A stretch of DNA of 64,000 bases from Streptomyces spiralis (lineage in GTDB: Bacteria; Actinomycetota; Actinomycetes; Streptomycetales; Streptomycetaceae). The notes below the pieces were generated by a model. The model was given only the letters and a program-made list of their open reading frames with translations, was not told the origin of the DNA and did not search any database. The DNA lies in the NCBI RefSeq assembly GCF_014654675.1, contig NZ_BNBC01000001.1:212129-276128 (forward strand), in the 5' to 3' direction. Positions within the stretch are counted from its first letter, which is position 1. Every line of letters starts with the position of its first letter. The position numbers and the translations under genes were made by a program. Below, piece after piece: positions 45,095 through 54,133 of this stretch.

Positions 45095-48000
45095 TCAGCC
45101 TACGAGGGCAGCCATGGCTCTCGCCCTGGCTATCTTTATGCCGATCTTGGTTGCGACTCCGCCGGCCCCTGCGCCTATGAGTCCGAACGCTCCGGCAGTG
45201 CCGGCTGCCTCAAGGTAGCCACCGACAGTCTTGTGTTTCTCGTCGGACAGCGCGTAGTTGACCGCGCCACCGAGCGCGGCGACGGCGACCCCGCAGAGTA
45301 TTCCCACCCCCGCGGCCACTCCGCTCGCCACCATGGCGCCGCAAACTACACCGCCGACCACGCCGATGATGTCGCCGGCATGCTCTGTGACGAAGTCCTT
45401 GCCCCAGTTCTTGGCCTTGTCCCACCAGCTGCCCCCTGACTCCTCCTCCTTCGCCTCATCCTGACTCTTCTTGAGCGTCCCCTTCGCGCTCTTCATGCAC
45501 TGGGTCGACGAGAACCCGCCCTTGATGCAGCCGTAGAACTGCTCGATCGCCGTCTTCTGCACGTCATCGGCCCCGTCGAGCCACCCCTTGAATTCGAAGC
45601 TGCGCAGGTACGGGGTGCCCAGGTAGCCCAGATCCTTCCTGAGCCAGTTGTAGACCTTGGGCGTAACCGCGGCCTTGACCTTGTGGTGCTGGCCGCGGAT
45701 GGAGCAGTCGCCGACGGCACAGCCCCTGTGGTAGTCCGAGGTGCCGGTCGTCGGGTCGTAGCCGACCTCGTCCCAGGTCTTCTGGTCGCAGTACTTGATG
45801 TCGTACTGGCACGAGTTCGGCTTCGAGCCGATCTCCAGGCCCGAAGGGTCGCTGTAGTTGACCGGGTTGTTGACGGAGTAGCTGTACGCGTTCAGCTCCT
45901 GCGGCGAGAACGGCTTGTTCAGCGGGTCGGGTGACAGGAAGCGTCCCAGCGCCGGGTCGTACATGCGTGCCCCCAGCAAGGACAGGCCTGTGGAGTCGTC
46001 CTCCGGCTGGCCGACGAAGCCGCGGTCCGTGGTGGACGGCAGTGCGTCGGCGGAGGAGCGCGGGGCGCCGAACGGCAGGTAGCGTCGCCGTGTCACCGTG
46101 CCGCCCACCGCGGCGATCACCAGCTGGGTGGAGGACTGCGCGTCGCTCAGCAGCCAGGTGAGGACGCTGCCGCCCGAGCCGTCGGCCGTGCGCATCGCGA
46201 CCGTCGTGTCGCCGGCCGTGTAGTAGCGCGTGGCGAGCACCGACGGACCGGTCTTGCGCACCTCCTGGCCGTCCAGGTAGAGCACCGACTCGGTGGGCGA
46301 CTTGCGCAGCAGCACGTTGCCGTCGGAGTCGTACACGTAGTCCGTCGTGTTCGAGCCGGTCTTCACCGAGGTCACACGGTGCAGCGACGACCAGGTGAGG
46401 TCGGTCTGCACCCCGCCGACGGTGCGGGACTTGAGCTGGCCGGCGTCGTCGTAGGTGTAGTTGTCCGTTCCGTTGGGCGTGTTGATGCTGGTCACCGCGT
46501 GCGGGTGGGCGGCGCCGGGGGTGTACGTCTGCTGGTCGGCGGAGTAGCCCGGGTAGACGTAGTCGCGCACGGTCGAGCCGCTCGCGGTGGTGCGGGTCTC
46601 CTTCTGGAGGTTGCCGATGCCGTCGTAGGTGTATGCCAGCTGGTACGGATCGTTCGCGCTGGTCAGGTCGGGTACGGTCGGGCTCTCGCAGCTGGCCATC
46701 GCGGTGGTCCACGCCTGGGTGAGCCGGTTCAGCTCGTCGTACGTGAAGCACTCGTTCTGCCGCGTCAGGTTGTCGGTGGTCTTGGTGATCTGACCGCCGG
46801 CGTCCCGGGCGTAGGTGTCGTTCTGGACCGTGCTGGTCGTGCCGGCGTGGGTTTGTGTCGTGGTGATGTTCTGGAGCCAGCCGGTGCCGTCGGCGTCCTC
46901 GTAGGCGTAGGAGCGGCGGGCCGTGTAGGGGGTGTTCGTCGTGTCGCTCGTGCTGCCGTAGCTGCGGCCGGCGAGTCGGCCCACGTCGTCGTAGTCGGTG
47001 GCGCTCACGTAGGTCGCCAGCGGGCTGCTGAGCCGCTGGACCCGGCCGAGGCCGTCGAAGTTGGTCGTGACCGTCTCGGCGGGCAGTCCGCCGACGGCCG
47101 GGTAGTCGACGGCGGTCAGGGCGTCGGCCGCGTTGTAGTGGTAGCCGATGGTGTACGTGCCGCCGAGGCCCGCCGCGTCGCCCGCGTTCGGGACGGTCAC
47201 CGTGGTGCCCGTGGGGCGGCCGTCGGCGTCGTAGCCGGCGACGGCGCGCGTGAAGGCGTTGCCCGCGCCGTCGTAGGACGTCGCGGAGGCGGGCTGGCCC
47301 TTGCCGCCGGACACGGTGTCGTACTTGGCCTCGGCCAGCAGCGTGCTGCCCTGCTTGATGGTGGTCGGCCGCTGGAGGTTGTCGTAGCCGTAGGTCAGGA
47401 CGGTGCCGTTGCCGTCGGTGGTGGTGTCCACGTTGCCGTTCTGGTCGTACGTGTTCGAGCTGGTGCCCGTGTCGGGATCGGTGGTGGTCTTGCGGTCGCC
47501 GAGCCAGTCGTAGCCGTACGTCGTCACGTTGCCCTTGGCGTCGGTGATCTTCGACAGGTCTCCGGAGCGGGTGTACTCGTACTTGGTGTGGTAGGTCGAG
47601 GGGCCGAACTCGACGACCTCGGTGACCTGCCCGAAGACGTCGTAGTAGGTGTTCGTGCGCTCGCCGGTCGGCGGCATGGTGGTGGTGTAGTCGCCGTTGT
47701 AGTTGGTGATCGTCTGGCCCTGGAGCTGCGGGTCTCCGTTCACCAGGATCTGCGACTTGTAGGTGCGGCCCGCGTAGTCGATCAGCAGGTCCGTGTAGGA
47801 GGGGATCGTGTCCACGGTCGGCAGCACCATCCCGGATCCGGCGGCCTGGTCCGTGTGGAAGGCGGCGGAGGTGCCGGTGACGTTGCCCGAGGTGTCGTAA
47901 CGGGTGGAGACGACGGTCGCGCCGCCGGAGGTGGCGGGCGTCTGCTGCTCGCGCACCCGGCCCAGGCCGTCGACATAGGTGTAGGCCGGCACGTACAGCG

Positions 48001-51000
48001 AGCCGCCCTGGAAGACCTTCGTAGTGGTCAGCGACGGGCCGTTGGCCAGCGTCGGCACGCCCTCGGGGTTGGTCCACGTCGGGGTCGTGTAGTCGAACGA
48101 CATCGACGCGTTGCCATCGGGGTAGTTGGCGATCTCCGTGGGCTTGAAGATCTGGGAGACACGGCCGACGGAGTCGTCGACGATCCGCGTGGTGTTGCCG
48201 TTCGGGTCGACGATCTTGTACGGGTTGCCCCACAGCCGCGAGTACCAGGTCGTCGTCGTCTGGGCGGTCAGCGGGCCGCCGTCGTCCGGGTCGGGGCTGG
48301 TGACGGTGACGCCGTCGGTGGGCCAGGACGCGTTGGGCGAGTTGTACGCCGTGGTGGTGGTCTTGCCCTTGCCGTCCGTGGTGCTCTTGACCCGGCCGGC
48401 CCCGTCGTAGGTGTAGTCCGTCTCGCGCGGGGTGGAGGCGTCCGCGTACTCCAGGACCTTGGTCACGTTGCCGTCGACGGGCTTGTCGCTCGCCACGTCC
48501 GTGGCGTTGTCGTACAGCTTCGCCTCGTAGCCGTCCTGGTTGGCCGAGGAGCGCGAAGCGCAGTCCGCGGCGTAGTGCCGGGTCTCGTCCGGCAGCACCA
48601 TCCAGCGCTGGACCTGGGAGTCGGGGAAGTAGTCGGTGTTGTACGCCCGCCCGTAGGTGGTGCAGCGGTTGTCGTCGACGTCGACCTCGCCCCAGTCGTT
48701 GGTGCGCAGCGGCAGACCGTACTTGGAGCTGACCGGGTCGGTCGAGTCGTACTCGTCCTTGACGACCCGCTCACGCCAGGCACCGCCCGAGATCAGCTCG
48801 TCGGTGGTGGTCTTCTGGTCGCGGACGAAGCGCGCGTCCGGCAGTCCCGCGTAGGTGGCGGTGACGTACACCCAGTAGTCGTGGAAGACGCGCTGGTGCG
48901 ACTGGCCGGCGCCGTCGCGCTGGCTGCTCTCGATCACCTTGCCGTTCAGCCAGGCGCTGTCGGTGTACGAGGTGCCCTGGCCGTCGGTGACGCTGACGCT
49001 GCGCGTCTGCGAGGAGTCGGTCTTCGACGTGCGGTCGCCGTCCATGCCGCGGTAGAGCCAGTAGTACGTGGAGGCGGCGTTGGTCTTGGTGCCGGAGTGG
49101 ATCTCGACCTGCTGGTAGCCGCGCCAGTCGGTCCAGGATTCCTTGTCGTCCGGGGTCAGCGGGTCGTTGGGGTACGCCCAGGCGGGCTTGCCGTTGTAGT
49201 CGTAGGTGGTGGTCATGACCGGGTCGCCGTCGTCGCCTGCGCCCTTGCCCACGCCCGGGTCCACCTGGACCTGCTTGACCAGGTACTTCTTGAACCAGCC
49301 CGAGTGCGTGGTGGTGTCGCCCTCCGGCACCCAGCTCTGCTTGAAGCAGTCCATGTCGTTGTCGGACTCGCTGGGCAGGTTGCCGGAGTCGCAGGCGTTG
49401 GCGAAGCCGTAGCTGACGTCGACGAACGAGCCGAGGTCGCCGTGCACCTGGTCGACCCGGCGGAAGTTCAGGATCGAGTCGCCGATCTGGTTGTCGAGCC
49501 ACTCGCCGTTGAAGTTGATCGTGGGCAGGGTGATGTCGGGGCCGTCGCCGTAGCCCTTGCGCTGCACGTAGTCCAGCCACAGCTGGTTGCCGATGGTGCC
49601 GTCCGGGTTCGGCAACCCGTACTTCATCTGGTACTGCATCGCCGGATCCCACGTCATCTGCGACTCCACCGTGTTGGTGTCCGTGCCGCGCACGTAGGTC
49701 TTGATGTCCCACAGCATGTCGGTGGAGAAGAACGTCGGCGACGCCGTCTGCCCGGTGATCGACCTGCAGTCGTCACCCGTGTTGCACATCAGGTCCGTCG
49801 GCACGTCCGGGTACGAGGACGGCTGGGTCCAAATCGACGGGCAGGCGCCGGGGTCGTGGGCCAGCGGGTCGTCGGTCATCCGCTCCACGCAGCGGCCCAC
49901 GTGGGTGAGTTCGACCTTGGCGGGCAGCTGGGCACCGGGTATCTGGGAAGCCCAGCCGTACTCGACGCGCACCAGGTAGGAGGCCGCGTCGTAGTCACGG
50001 GCCTTGTCCGTGTTGATCCAGGAGCGGTAGCGGTTGGACTGCTTCTCGTAGAAGTAGGTGTTCTCCACCTCGTTCTTGTCGACGACCCAGTCCAGGTTCC
50101 AGCGCCAGGCCTGCTGGCAGGGCTCGGGGAACTGGTCGTGGCAGGGCTCGCCCGCGTCGTTGCCCGCGACGGGCACGGTGAGCACGGAGTGGGTGTAGAC
50201 GTCGGTGCCGTTCTGCACCTTGTCGCGCTCGCTGCGGCCCCAGCCGAAGTAGTAGCGGGTGCCGTCCTGGGCGGAGATCACCCAGTACTCGTCGTCGGCG
50301 CCGTGTCCGCCGGTCAGGTGCTGCACCCGCCAGCCCGGGTCGTCCTGGAGGTGATAGGAACCCGTGCCGGTGCCGTCCTGCACCAGCGTCGAGCTGTGGC
50401 CGTTGAGGTTGATCGTGTAGATCGCGCCGTCCGGCTCCTGAGCCGTGTTCGGAGAGTCCCAGCACAGGTCGCCGACGGTGGGAATGCCGTCGGAGGCACA
50501 GGGGCGGTAGCGGCGCTCGATGAAGCCGGCGCTCATGTCCCAGCCGAGGCCCTCCTGTCCCGCCTGGGTGTTCTCGGCGGAGGTCAGGGCGTCCACCGAC
50601 TGGGAGTTGTACGTGAGCGCCAGGCTGGGGGCGGTGCCCGTCGGCGGCGTGGGCACCTGGATCGGCAGGTCGTACGTGAACGCGCCCGAGCCCTGCGACA
50701 CGTTCCACGACCCGGAGGGGCTCAGCGGCGTGGCCCGGTAGTCGCCGGCGTCCGAGGAGGAGCCGGCGGCCACCACGTAGGTGCTCGCCGTGTCCGTGGA
50801 CTGGGCGGAGAGCATCAGCGGGGTGCTCGTCGTGGGGCTCAGGGTGTTCTGCCAGGTGCCGGAGGCGTCGCCGCCGACCGGCACGGTCGCGGTGAGCGTG
50901 CCCTTGGCCGGGTCGTTCTTCGCCGCCACGAACTGCGGCTTGCCGAGCACGCAGTCCTTGGGCCGCGGGGACTCGACGGCGCACGCGGGCACCTTCATCA

Positions 51001-51580
51001 GCCGCAGCCGCGCACCGAAGTTGCCGCCGTAGGCGTGCTTGAAGCCGGAGTAGTCCAGAGAGACCTGGACCTTGCCGGAGTTGGCGACCTTGTCGGTACG
51101 GGTCAGCTGCACACCCAGGCCGACGCCGCCCGCCCGGGCGACCGTGGACTTGTCCAGCACATGCACGTCCACGGCGGCCGGCGCGGGGGACAGCGCGGTC
51201 GCGTCGGCCCAGTCCCGCGCCTTGACCGGTGCCGGAGCGACGGCGACCGCGGCGTCCTGGCCGGCCGCACTGCCGTCGTCGACGACCGTGCCGGAAGGTG
51301 TGATCGCCCGGGCCTCGCCCGCCGTGCGGCCGGAGAGGTCCACGACGGCGTGCGCGGCCTTCGGCCACACCACCTTCGCGGGCTTGACCGGGGTCGGGTC
51401 CGCCTGGTCCTTCGCCACGGGAGCGGCGTCCTGCGCGTGCACCGTCTGCGTGTGCCTGGGCGACGGGGCCACGAGCGCCGCCGCGACTGCCGGCACCGGG
51501 CCGGACAGCATGGCCAACGCCAGCGCGCCTATCGCGGTCGCCGTCACGGTGCGCGCGCGCACCACACCCTGGAACCTCAC
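45095..51580 (-). CDS. Secreted RHS/YD-repeat protein with variable C-terminal domain
   Basis: A 2161-residue exported protein. A long Sec signal (residues 1-35, ending AVAAALVAPSP) and an N-terminal region (SpvB/TcdB-like strands GSGAFTYDLPIQVPTPPTG...LALTYNSQSVD) precede a large YD-repeat shell with many copies of YDxxGxxxxxTDxxG. The RHS core ends GARMYDPALGRFLSPDPLNKP...YSYSVNNPVNYSDPSGL. The 246 residues behind DPSGL are unrelated to the core: Cys pairs, a coiled charged stretch, then glycine-zipper hydrophobic segments (IIGVVGGVVCGAMVASGVAAG). This fits a polymorphic toxin tip, but no known toxin motif is seen. GTG 51580 follows GGGGAG by seven bases. Confidence 0.9.
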   Translation of the reverse strand: MRFQGVVRARTVTATAIGALALAMLSGPVPAVAAALVAPSPRHTQTVHAQDAAPVAKDQADPTPVKPAKVVWPKAAHAVVDLSGRTAGEARAITPSGTVVDDGSAAGQDAAVAVAPAPVKARDWADATALSPAPAAVDVHVLDKSTVARAGGVGLGVQLTRTDKVANSGKVQVSLDYSGFKHAYGGNFGARLRLMKVPACAVESPRPKDCVLGKPQFVAAKNDPAKGTLTATVPVGGDASGTWQNTLSPTTSTPLMLSAQSTDTASTYVVAAGSSSDAGDYRATPLSPSGSWNVSQGSGAFTYDLPIQVPTPPTGTAPSLALTYNSQSVDALTSAENTQAGQEGLGWDMSAGFIERRYRPCASDGIPTVGDLCWDSPNTAQEPDGAIYTINLNGHSSTLVQDGTGTGSYHLQDDPGWRVQHLTGGHGADDEYWVISAQDGTRYYFGWGRSERDKVQNGTDVYTHSVLTVPVAGNDAGEPCHDQFPEPCQQAWRWNLDWVVDKNEVENTYFYEKQSNRYRSWINTDKARDYDAASYLVRVEYGWASQIPGAQLPAKVELTHVGRCVERMTDDPLAHDPGACPSIWTQPSSYPDVPTDLMCNTGDDCRSITGQTASPTFFSTDMLWDIKTYVRGTDTNTVESQMTWDPAMQYQMKYGLPNPDGTIGNQLWLDYVQRKGYGDGPDITLPTINFNGEWLDNQIGDSILNFRRVDQVHGDLGSFVDVSYGFANACDSGNLPSESDNDMDCFKQSWVPEGDTTTHSGWFKKYLVKQVQVDPGVGKGAGDDGDPVMTTTYDYNGKPAWAYPNDPLTPDDKESWTDWRGYQQVEIHSGTKTNAASTYYWLYRGMDGDRTSKTDSSQTRSVSVTDGQGTSYTDSAWLNGKVIESSQRDGAGQSHQRVFHDYWVYVTATYAGLPDARFVRDQKTTTDELISGGAWRERVVKDEYDSTDPVSSKYGLPLRTNDWGEVDVDDNRCTTYGRAYNTDYFPDSQVQRWMVLPDETRHYAADCASRSSANQDGYEAKLYDNATDVASDKPVDGNVTKVLEYADASTPRETDYTYDGAGRVKSTTDGKGKTTTTAYNSPNASWPTDGVTVTSPDPDDGGPLTAQTTTTWYSRLWGNPYKIVDPNGNTTRIVDDSVGRVSQIFKPTEIANYPDGNASMSFDYTTPTWTNPEGVPTLANGPSLTTTKVFQGGSLYVPAYTYVDGLGRVREQQTPATSGGATVVSTRYDTSGNVTGTSAAFHTDQAAGSGMVLPTVDTIPSYTDLLIDYAGRTYKSQILVNGDPQLQGQTITNYNGDYTTTMPPTGERTNTYYDVFGQVTEVVEFGPSTYHTKYEYTRSGDLSKITDAKGNVTTYGYDWLGDRKTTTDPDTGTSSNTYDQNGNVDTTTDGNGTVLTYGYDNLQRPTTIKQGSTLLAEAKYDTVSGGKGQPASATSYDGAGNAFTRAVAGYDADGRPTGTTVTVPNAGDAAGLGGTYTIGYHYNAADALTAVDYPAVGGLPAETVTTNFDGLGRVQRLSSPLATYVSATDYDDVGRLAGRSYGSTSDTTNTPYTARRSYAYEDADGTGWLQNITTTQTHAGTTSTVQNDTYARDAGGQITKTTDNLTRQNECFTYDELNRLTQAWTTAMASCESPTVPDLTSANDPYQLAYTYDGIGNLQKETRTTASGSTVRDYVYPGYSADQQTYTPGAAHPHAVTSINTPNGTDNYTYDDAGQLKSRTVGGVQTDLTWSSLHRVTSVKTGSNTTDYVYDSDGNVLLRKSPTESVLYLDGQEVRKTGPSVLATRYYTAGDTTVAMRTADGSGGSVLTWLLSDAQSSTQLVIAAVGGTVTRRRYLPFGAPRSSADALPSTTDRGFVGQPEDDSTGLSLLGARMYDPALGRFLSPDPLNKPFSPQELNAYSYSVNNPVNYSDPSGLEIGSKPNSCQYDIKYCDQKTWDEVGYDPTTGTSDYHRGCAVGDCSIRGQHHKVKAAVTPKVYNWLRKDLGYLGTPYLRSFEFKGWLDGADDVQKTAIEQFYGCIKGGFSSTQCMKSAKGTLKKSQDEAKEEESGGSWWDKAKNWGKDFVTEHAGDIIGVVGGVVCGAMVASGVAAGVGILCGVAVAALGGAVNYALSDEKHKTVGGYLEAAGTAGAFGLIGAGAGGVATKIGIKIARARAMAALVG

Positions 51581-51928
51581 GGAGTGACTCCCCACCCAAC
51601 TGCCCCACCGGCGCCACCGGCCTGCGCGTCAAAAGCTGGCTGTGCCACCGGACAGTGATCGGGCCGCGGCAGCGACCAAGAGGCAGCGACCAAGTAGTCA
51701 GGGGCAGCGGGACAGTAATGGCCGCCCGGTCCGCGCGGGTAGCTCGGAGAAACCGGGCAAGCGGAACGCAACAATCCAACTGCCACTCAACTTCGCTGTG
51801 ACCTTCGTCACTTTTAATTCGGAGTGTCAACCCCTGGCAAAGTCACGGGCGTCGGGTCTGGCGCCGGAGATCAACGGGGTGCTTCAATCCCCCGATTTCA
51901 CTGGATCTTCCGGAGGGGCAGCCCCGCC
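51581..51928. other. Divergent intergenic region between the RHS gene and the Tat-exported protein
   Basis: About 350 bases with no plausible gene. The part 51775-51850 is clearly AT-richer than its surroundings (CACTTTTAATTCGGAGTG) and probably contains promoters for both directions. CGGAGGGG at 51911-51918 is the ribosome site for the rightward gene. Confidence 0.5.
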
Positions 51929-52993
51929 ATGAACCCCGAGATGCGCACACCGAGCCGACGGCAGCTCCTGAAGTGGGGTGGCGGCCTCGTCGGCGTCGGC
52001 GCGTTCGGCTCGGTGATGCTGACGTCCTCCTCGGCGAGCGCCGCCGCGGTCACCTCCTCCAAGCACTTCGACCTGACCGCCGCCTCCACCATGTTCCTGC
52101 GGGAGATCGACCTGCAGGAGACCCGGGTGCTGCAGTCCTTCGCCTTCGACAACACCAACAAGCACCTGTACACGGCGCAGTTGGTGCAGGGCGGTCGCGA
52201 GCTGCCCGGAGAGACGCAGTTCTACGACGGCGCCGCGCGCGCCGCGCAGGGCGACCTGTGCATCACCCGGCTCGACTGGGGCGGCAACGAGATCGGGTGC
52301 ATGTACCTGAAGGGCTTCGGGCACGGCGTCTCCATCGCCGTCGAGCCCTCGGGCAACGGCGCGTACCTGTGGACCGAGTGCGACGTCGACATGACGAAGA
52401 ACCCGGACAGTTCCGGAAATCGTTACGGCACGAAGATCGCCCGGTTCAAGTTCGCCAACGGCGCCGTCCTCACGACCGCCTCCGCGGCGCTCACGAAGTA
52501 CACCCCCGTCGCCGGTTCCACGAACACCACCGTGGCCATCGACCCGGCCAACAGCCGCATAGCCCACCGCTACAACCTCAACGGCACCTGGAAGTACGCC
52601 CTGTACGACCTCGCCACCTTCAAGTCCGGCGGCTCACCGCTGACCACGATCACCCAGGTCTCCGACCTGACCGGGGTCACCTTCCAGGGCTACACGACGT
52701 ACGGCCAGTACCTGTACACGATCGACGGCACCGCGTACGGCACCAGCGGCAGCGTCGAAGGGACCGGCAACACGTACATCACCTGCGTGGACTGGAACAC
52801 CGGAACGAAGGTGGACCGCCAGCTGACCAAGGCCGGCTCCAGCCTCTCCTACCGTGAGCCCGAGGGCCTGGCCGTCCAGATCCCCGACACGTCGAACATG
52901 GCGGCCGTCCGGCTGCACATGGGCTTCGCCTCGGGCGCGGACGCCTCCGCGCCCAAGCAGGCCAGCTTCTACTACAAGGACGTGCTGGTCTGA
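51929..52993 (+). CDS. Tat-exported TagC-like beta-propeller protein
   Basis: A 354-residue protein with a twin-arginine signal (SRRQLLKWGGGLVGVGAFGSVM, cut near ASA). The mature part (FLREIDLQETRVLQSFAFDNTNKHLYTAQLVQGG, GDLCITRLDWGGNEIGCMYLKGFGHGVSIAVEP) resembles the phage P68 receptor-binding/TagC-like beta-propeller family often annotated 'teichoic acid biosynthesis protein C'. Wall polymer binding or trimming is the likely theme, in keeping with the sialic-acid-type polymer genes next door. Export in folded form is implied by the RR motif. Confidence 0.78.
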   Translation: MNPEMRTPSRRQLLKWGGGLVGVGAFGSVMLTSSSASAAAVTSSKHFDLTAASTMFLREIDLQETRVLQSFAFDNTNKHLYTAQLVQGGRELPGETQFYDGAARAAQGDLCITRLDWGGNEIGCMYLKGFGHGVSIAVEPSGNGAYLWTECDVDMTKNPDSSGNRYGTKIARFKFANGAVLTTASAALTKYTPVAGSTNTTVAIDPANSRIAHRYNLNGTWKYALYDLATFKSGGSPLTTITQVSDLTGVTFQGYTTYGQYLYTIDGTAYGTSGSVEGTGNTYITCVDWNTGTKVDRQLTKAGSSLSYREPEGLAVQIPDTSNMAAVRLHMGFASGADASAPKQASFYYKDVLV

Positions 52994-53006
52994 TCGATCG
53001 GGACGG

Positions 53007-54083
53007 TCAGGCGGTGGCGCCCTGGGCCAGGCCCACCGCCGCCAGGCGGTGCACGTCCCGTGCCGTCCCCGTGACCCCGGACAGGAACCCCTGCGCTCGC
53101 GGGGACGCCGTCTCCGTCAGCCAGGCGGGGTCGATGTCGCAGACCGCCACCCTCACCCCCGTGCCCGCCAGGGCGAGCGGGAGGGTGTGCACGACCGTCG
53201 ACGGGAAGCTGAGGATCGTACGGCCGATGGGGCCGCGGCGGGCTATCAGCTCCAGGGGCAGGTCGGGGCGGACGATCTCCAGTCCCGTTTCCCCCGCCAG
53301 CCTGTGCAGCTTCTCCGTGCTCTCGCGGCGGTGGGCGAAGTAGCGGGTGGCGCCGTGGACCCTGGCCAGGGCGCGGACCGCCTCCAGGTAGTGGCCGACG
53401 TCGACCACACCCGTCTCGACCAGGGACGTGCCGACCAGATCCGCGCCCTTGGTGATGCGCGGCGGGCCGAAGCGGGCCCGGGTCCAGGCGAAGTCGTTCG
53501 CGGTGACCGTGACGCCGTCCGGGGTCTCCGTCACCGGCATGGACGAGAAGACCTCCACCCTGCGGCCTTCCCGCGGGGTGAGGCGGCGCCGGGCGGAGGA
53601 GGACACCGGCGCGAACAGCAGGTCCCTCGGTCCGCGCCGGCCACCCTTGCGGTGCCAGCGGACCAGGCGTTCGCCCCGGGCCAGCTGGGCGACGAACTCC
53701 ATGGTCGCCGTGCCGTCGTCCACCACCACCAGATCGCGGGCCCGGGTGATCGTCAGCAGCAGCTGGACGTAGCGGGAGAACGGGTCTCCCATGACGACCC
53801 GGTCGGCCCGGCGGAGCGGGCCCGCCAGGCCGCCGATCGTGTGGAAGGGCGCGGTCGTGCCGCCCCGCGCCTCCTCCCAGCGCACCCGGTACCCCTCGTC
53901 CCGGGCCAGGTCGGCCATGCGGCGCAGCTGCCCCCGGGTCATGGGGTCGGTCGGGGACAGCACGACGACGGTGAGCTCCCCGCCTTCCGGTGCCGGGCCG
54001 CGCAGGCCGTGGTGGTGCGCCCACTCCAGTAGGTTCAGCAACTGGACCGGGCTCTCGACGAAGGCGAGGGTGCGGGGGCTCAT
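53007..54083 (-). CDS. Polysialyltransferase-like glycosyltransferase
   Basis: A 358-residue protein. RTLAFVESPVQLLNLLEWAH, VVMGDPFSRYVQLLLTI, RDLVVVDDGTATMEFVAQLARGE and IGRTILSFPSTVVHTLPLAL follow the pattern of bacterial sialyl/polysialyltransferases: a D-D-G-T segment and a His-Pro/Ser-Thr CMP-binding region. It lies at the end of the neuB/neuA operon. The last third is the source of the copied segment at 43.6 kb. ATG 54083 starts directly at the first beta strand. Addition of nonulosonic acid units to a wall glycopolymer is the likely job. Confidence 0.75.
   Translation of the reverse strand: MSPRTLAFVESPVQLLNLLEWAHHHGLRGPAPEGGELTVVVLSPTDPMTRGQLRRMADLARDEGYRVRWEEARGGTTAPFHTIGGLAGPLRRADRVVMGDPFSRYVQLLLTITRARDLVVVDDGTATMEFVAQLARGERLVRWHRKGGRRGPRDLLFAPVSSSARRRLTPREGRRVEVFSSMPVTETPDGVTVTANDFAWTRARFGPPRITKGADLVGTSLVETGVVDVGHYLEAVRALARVHGATRYFAHRRESTEKLHRLAGETGLEIVRPDLPLELIARRGPIGRTILSFPSTVVHTLPLALAGTGVRVAVCDIDPAWLTETASPRAQGFLSGVTGTARDVHRLAAVGLAQGATA
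53027..53239. repeat. 213-bp direct repeat, right copy (parent)
   Basis: It lies inside the intact glycosyltransferase gene, whose frame and C-terminus are undisturbed, so it is the parent of the left copy at 43581-43792. Confidence 0.93.
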
Positions 54084-54133
54084 CGGCGTACGACCGTCCC
54101 GTCGTGAAGGAACCAGTAAGGCGATCAGGACAC

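Noticed and set aside
46379..51658. A 1759-codon open frame on the plus strand opposite the RHS gene
   Set aside because: It is the antisense shadow of the RHS gene: the translation is Val/Gly/Arg-rich low complexity, and the RHS frame on the other strand has clear YD repeats, a signal peptide and a ribosome site.
43581..53239. Integrative conjugative element with attL/attR
   Set aside because: Direct repeats exist, but no integrase, excisionase, Tra/Spd or replication gene was seen between them and no tRNA lies at an edge. A 212-bp copy of gene-internal sequence is better explained by a recombination or duplication event.
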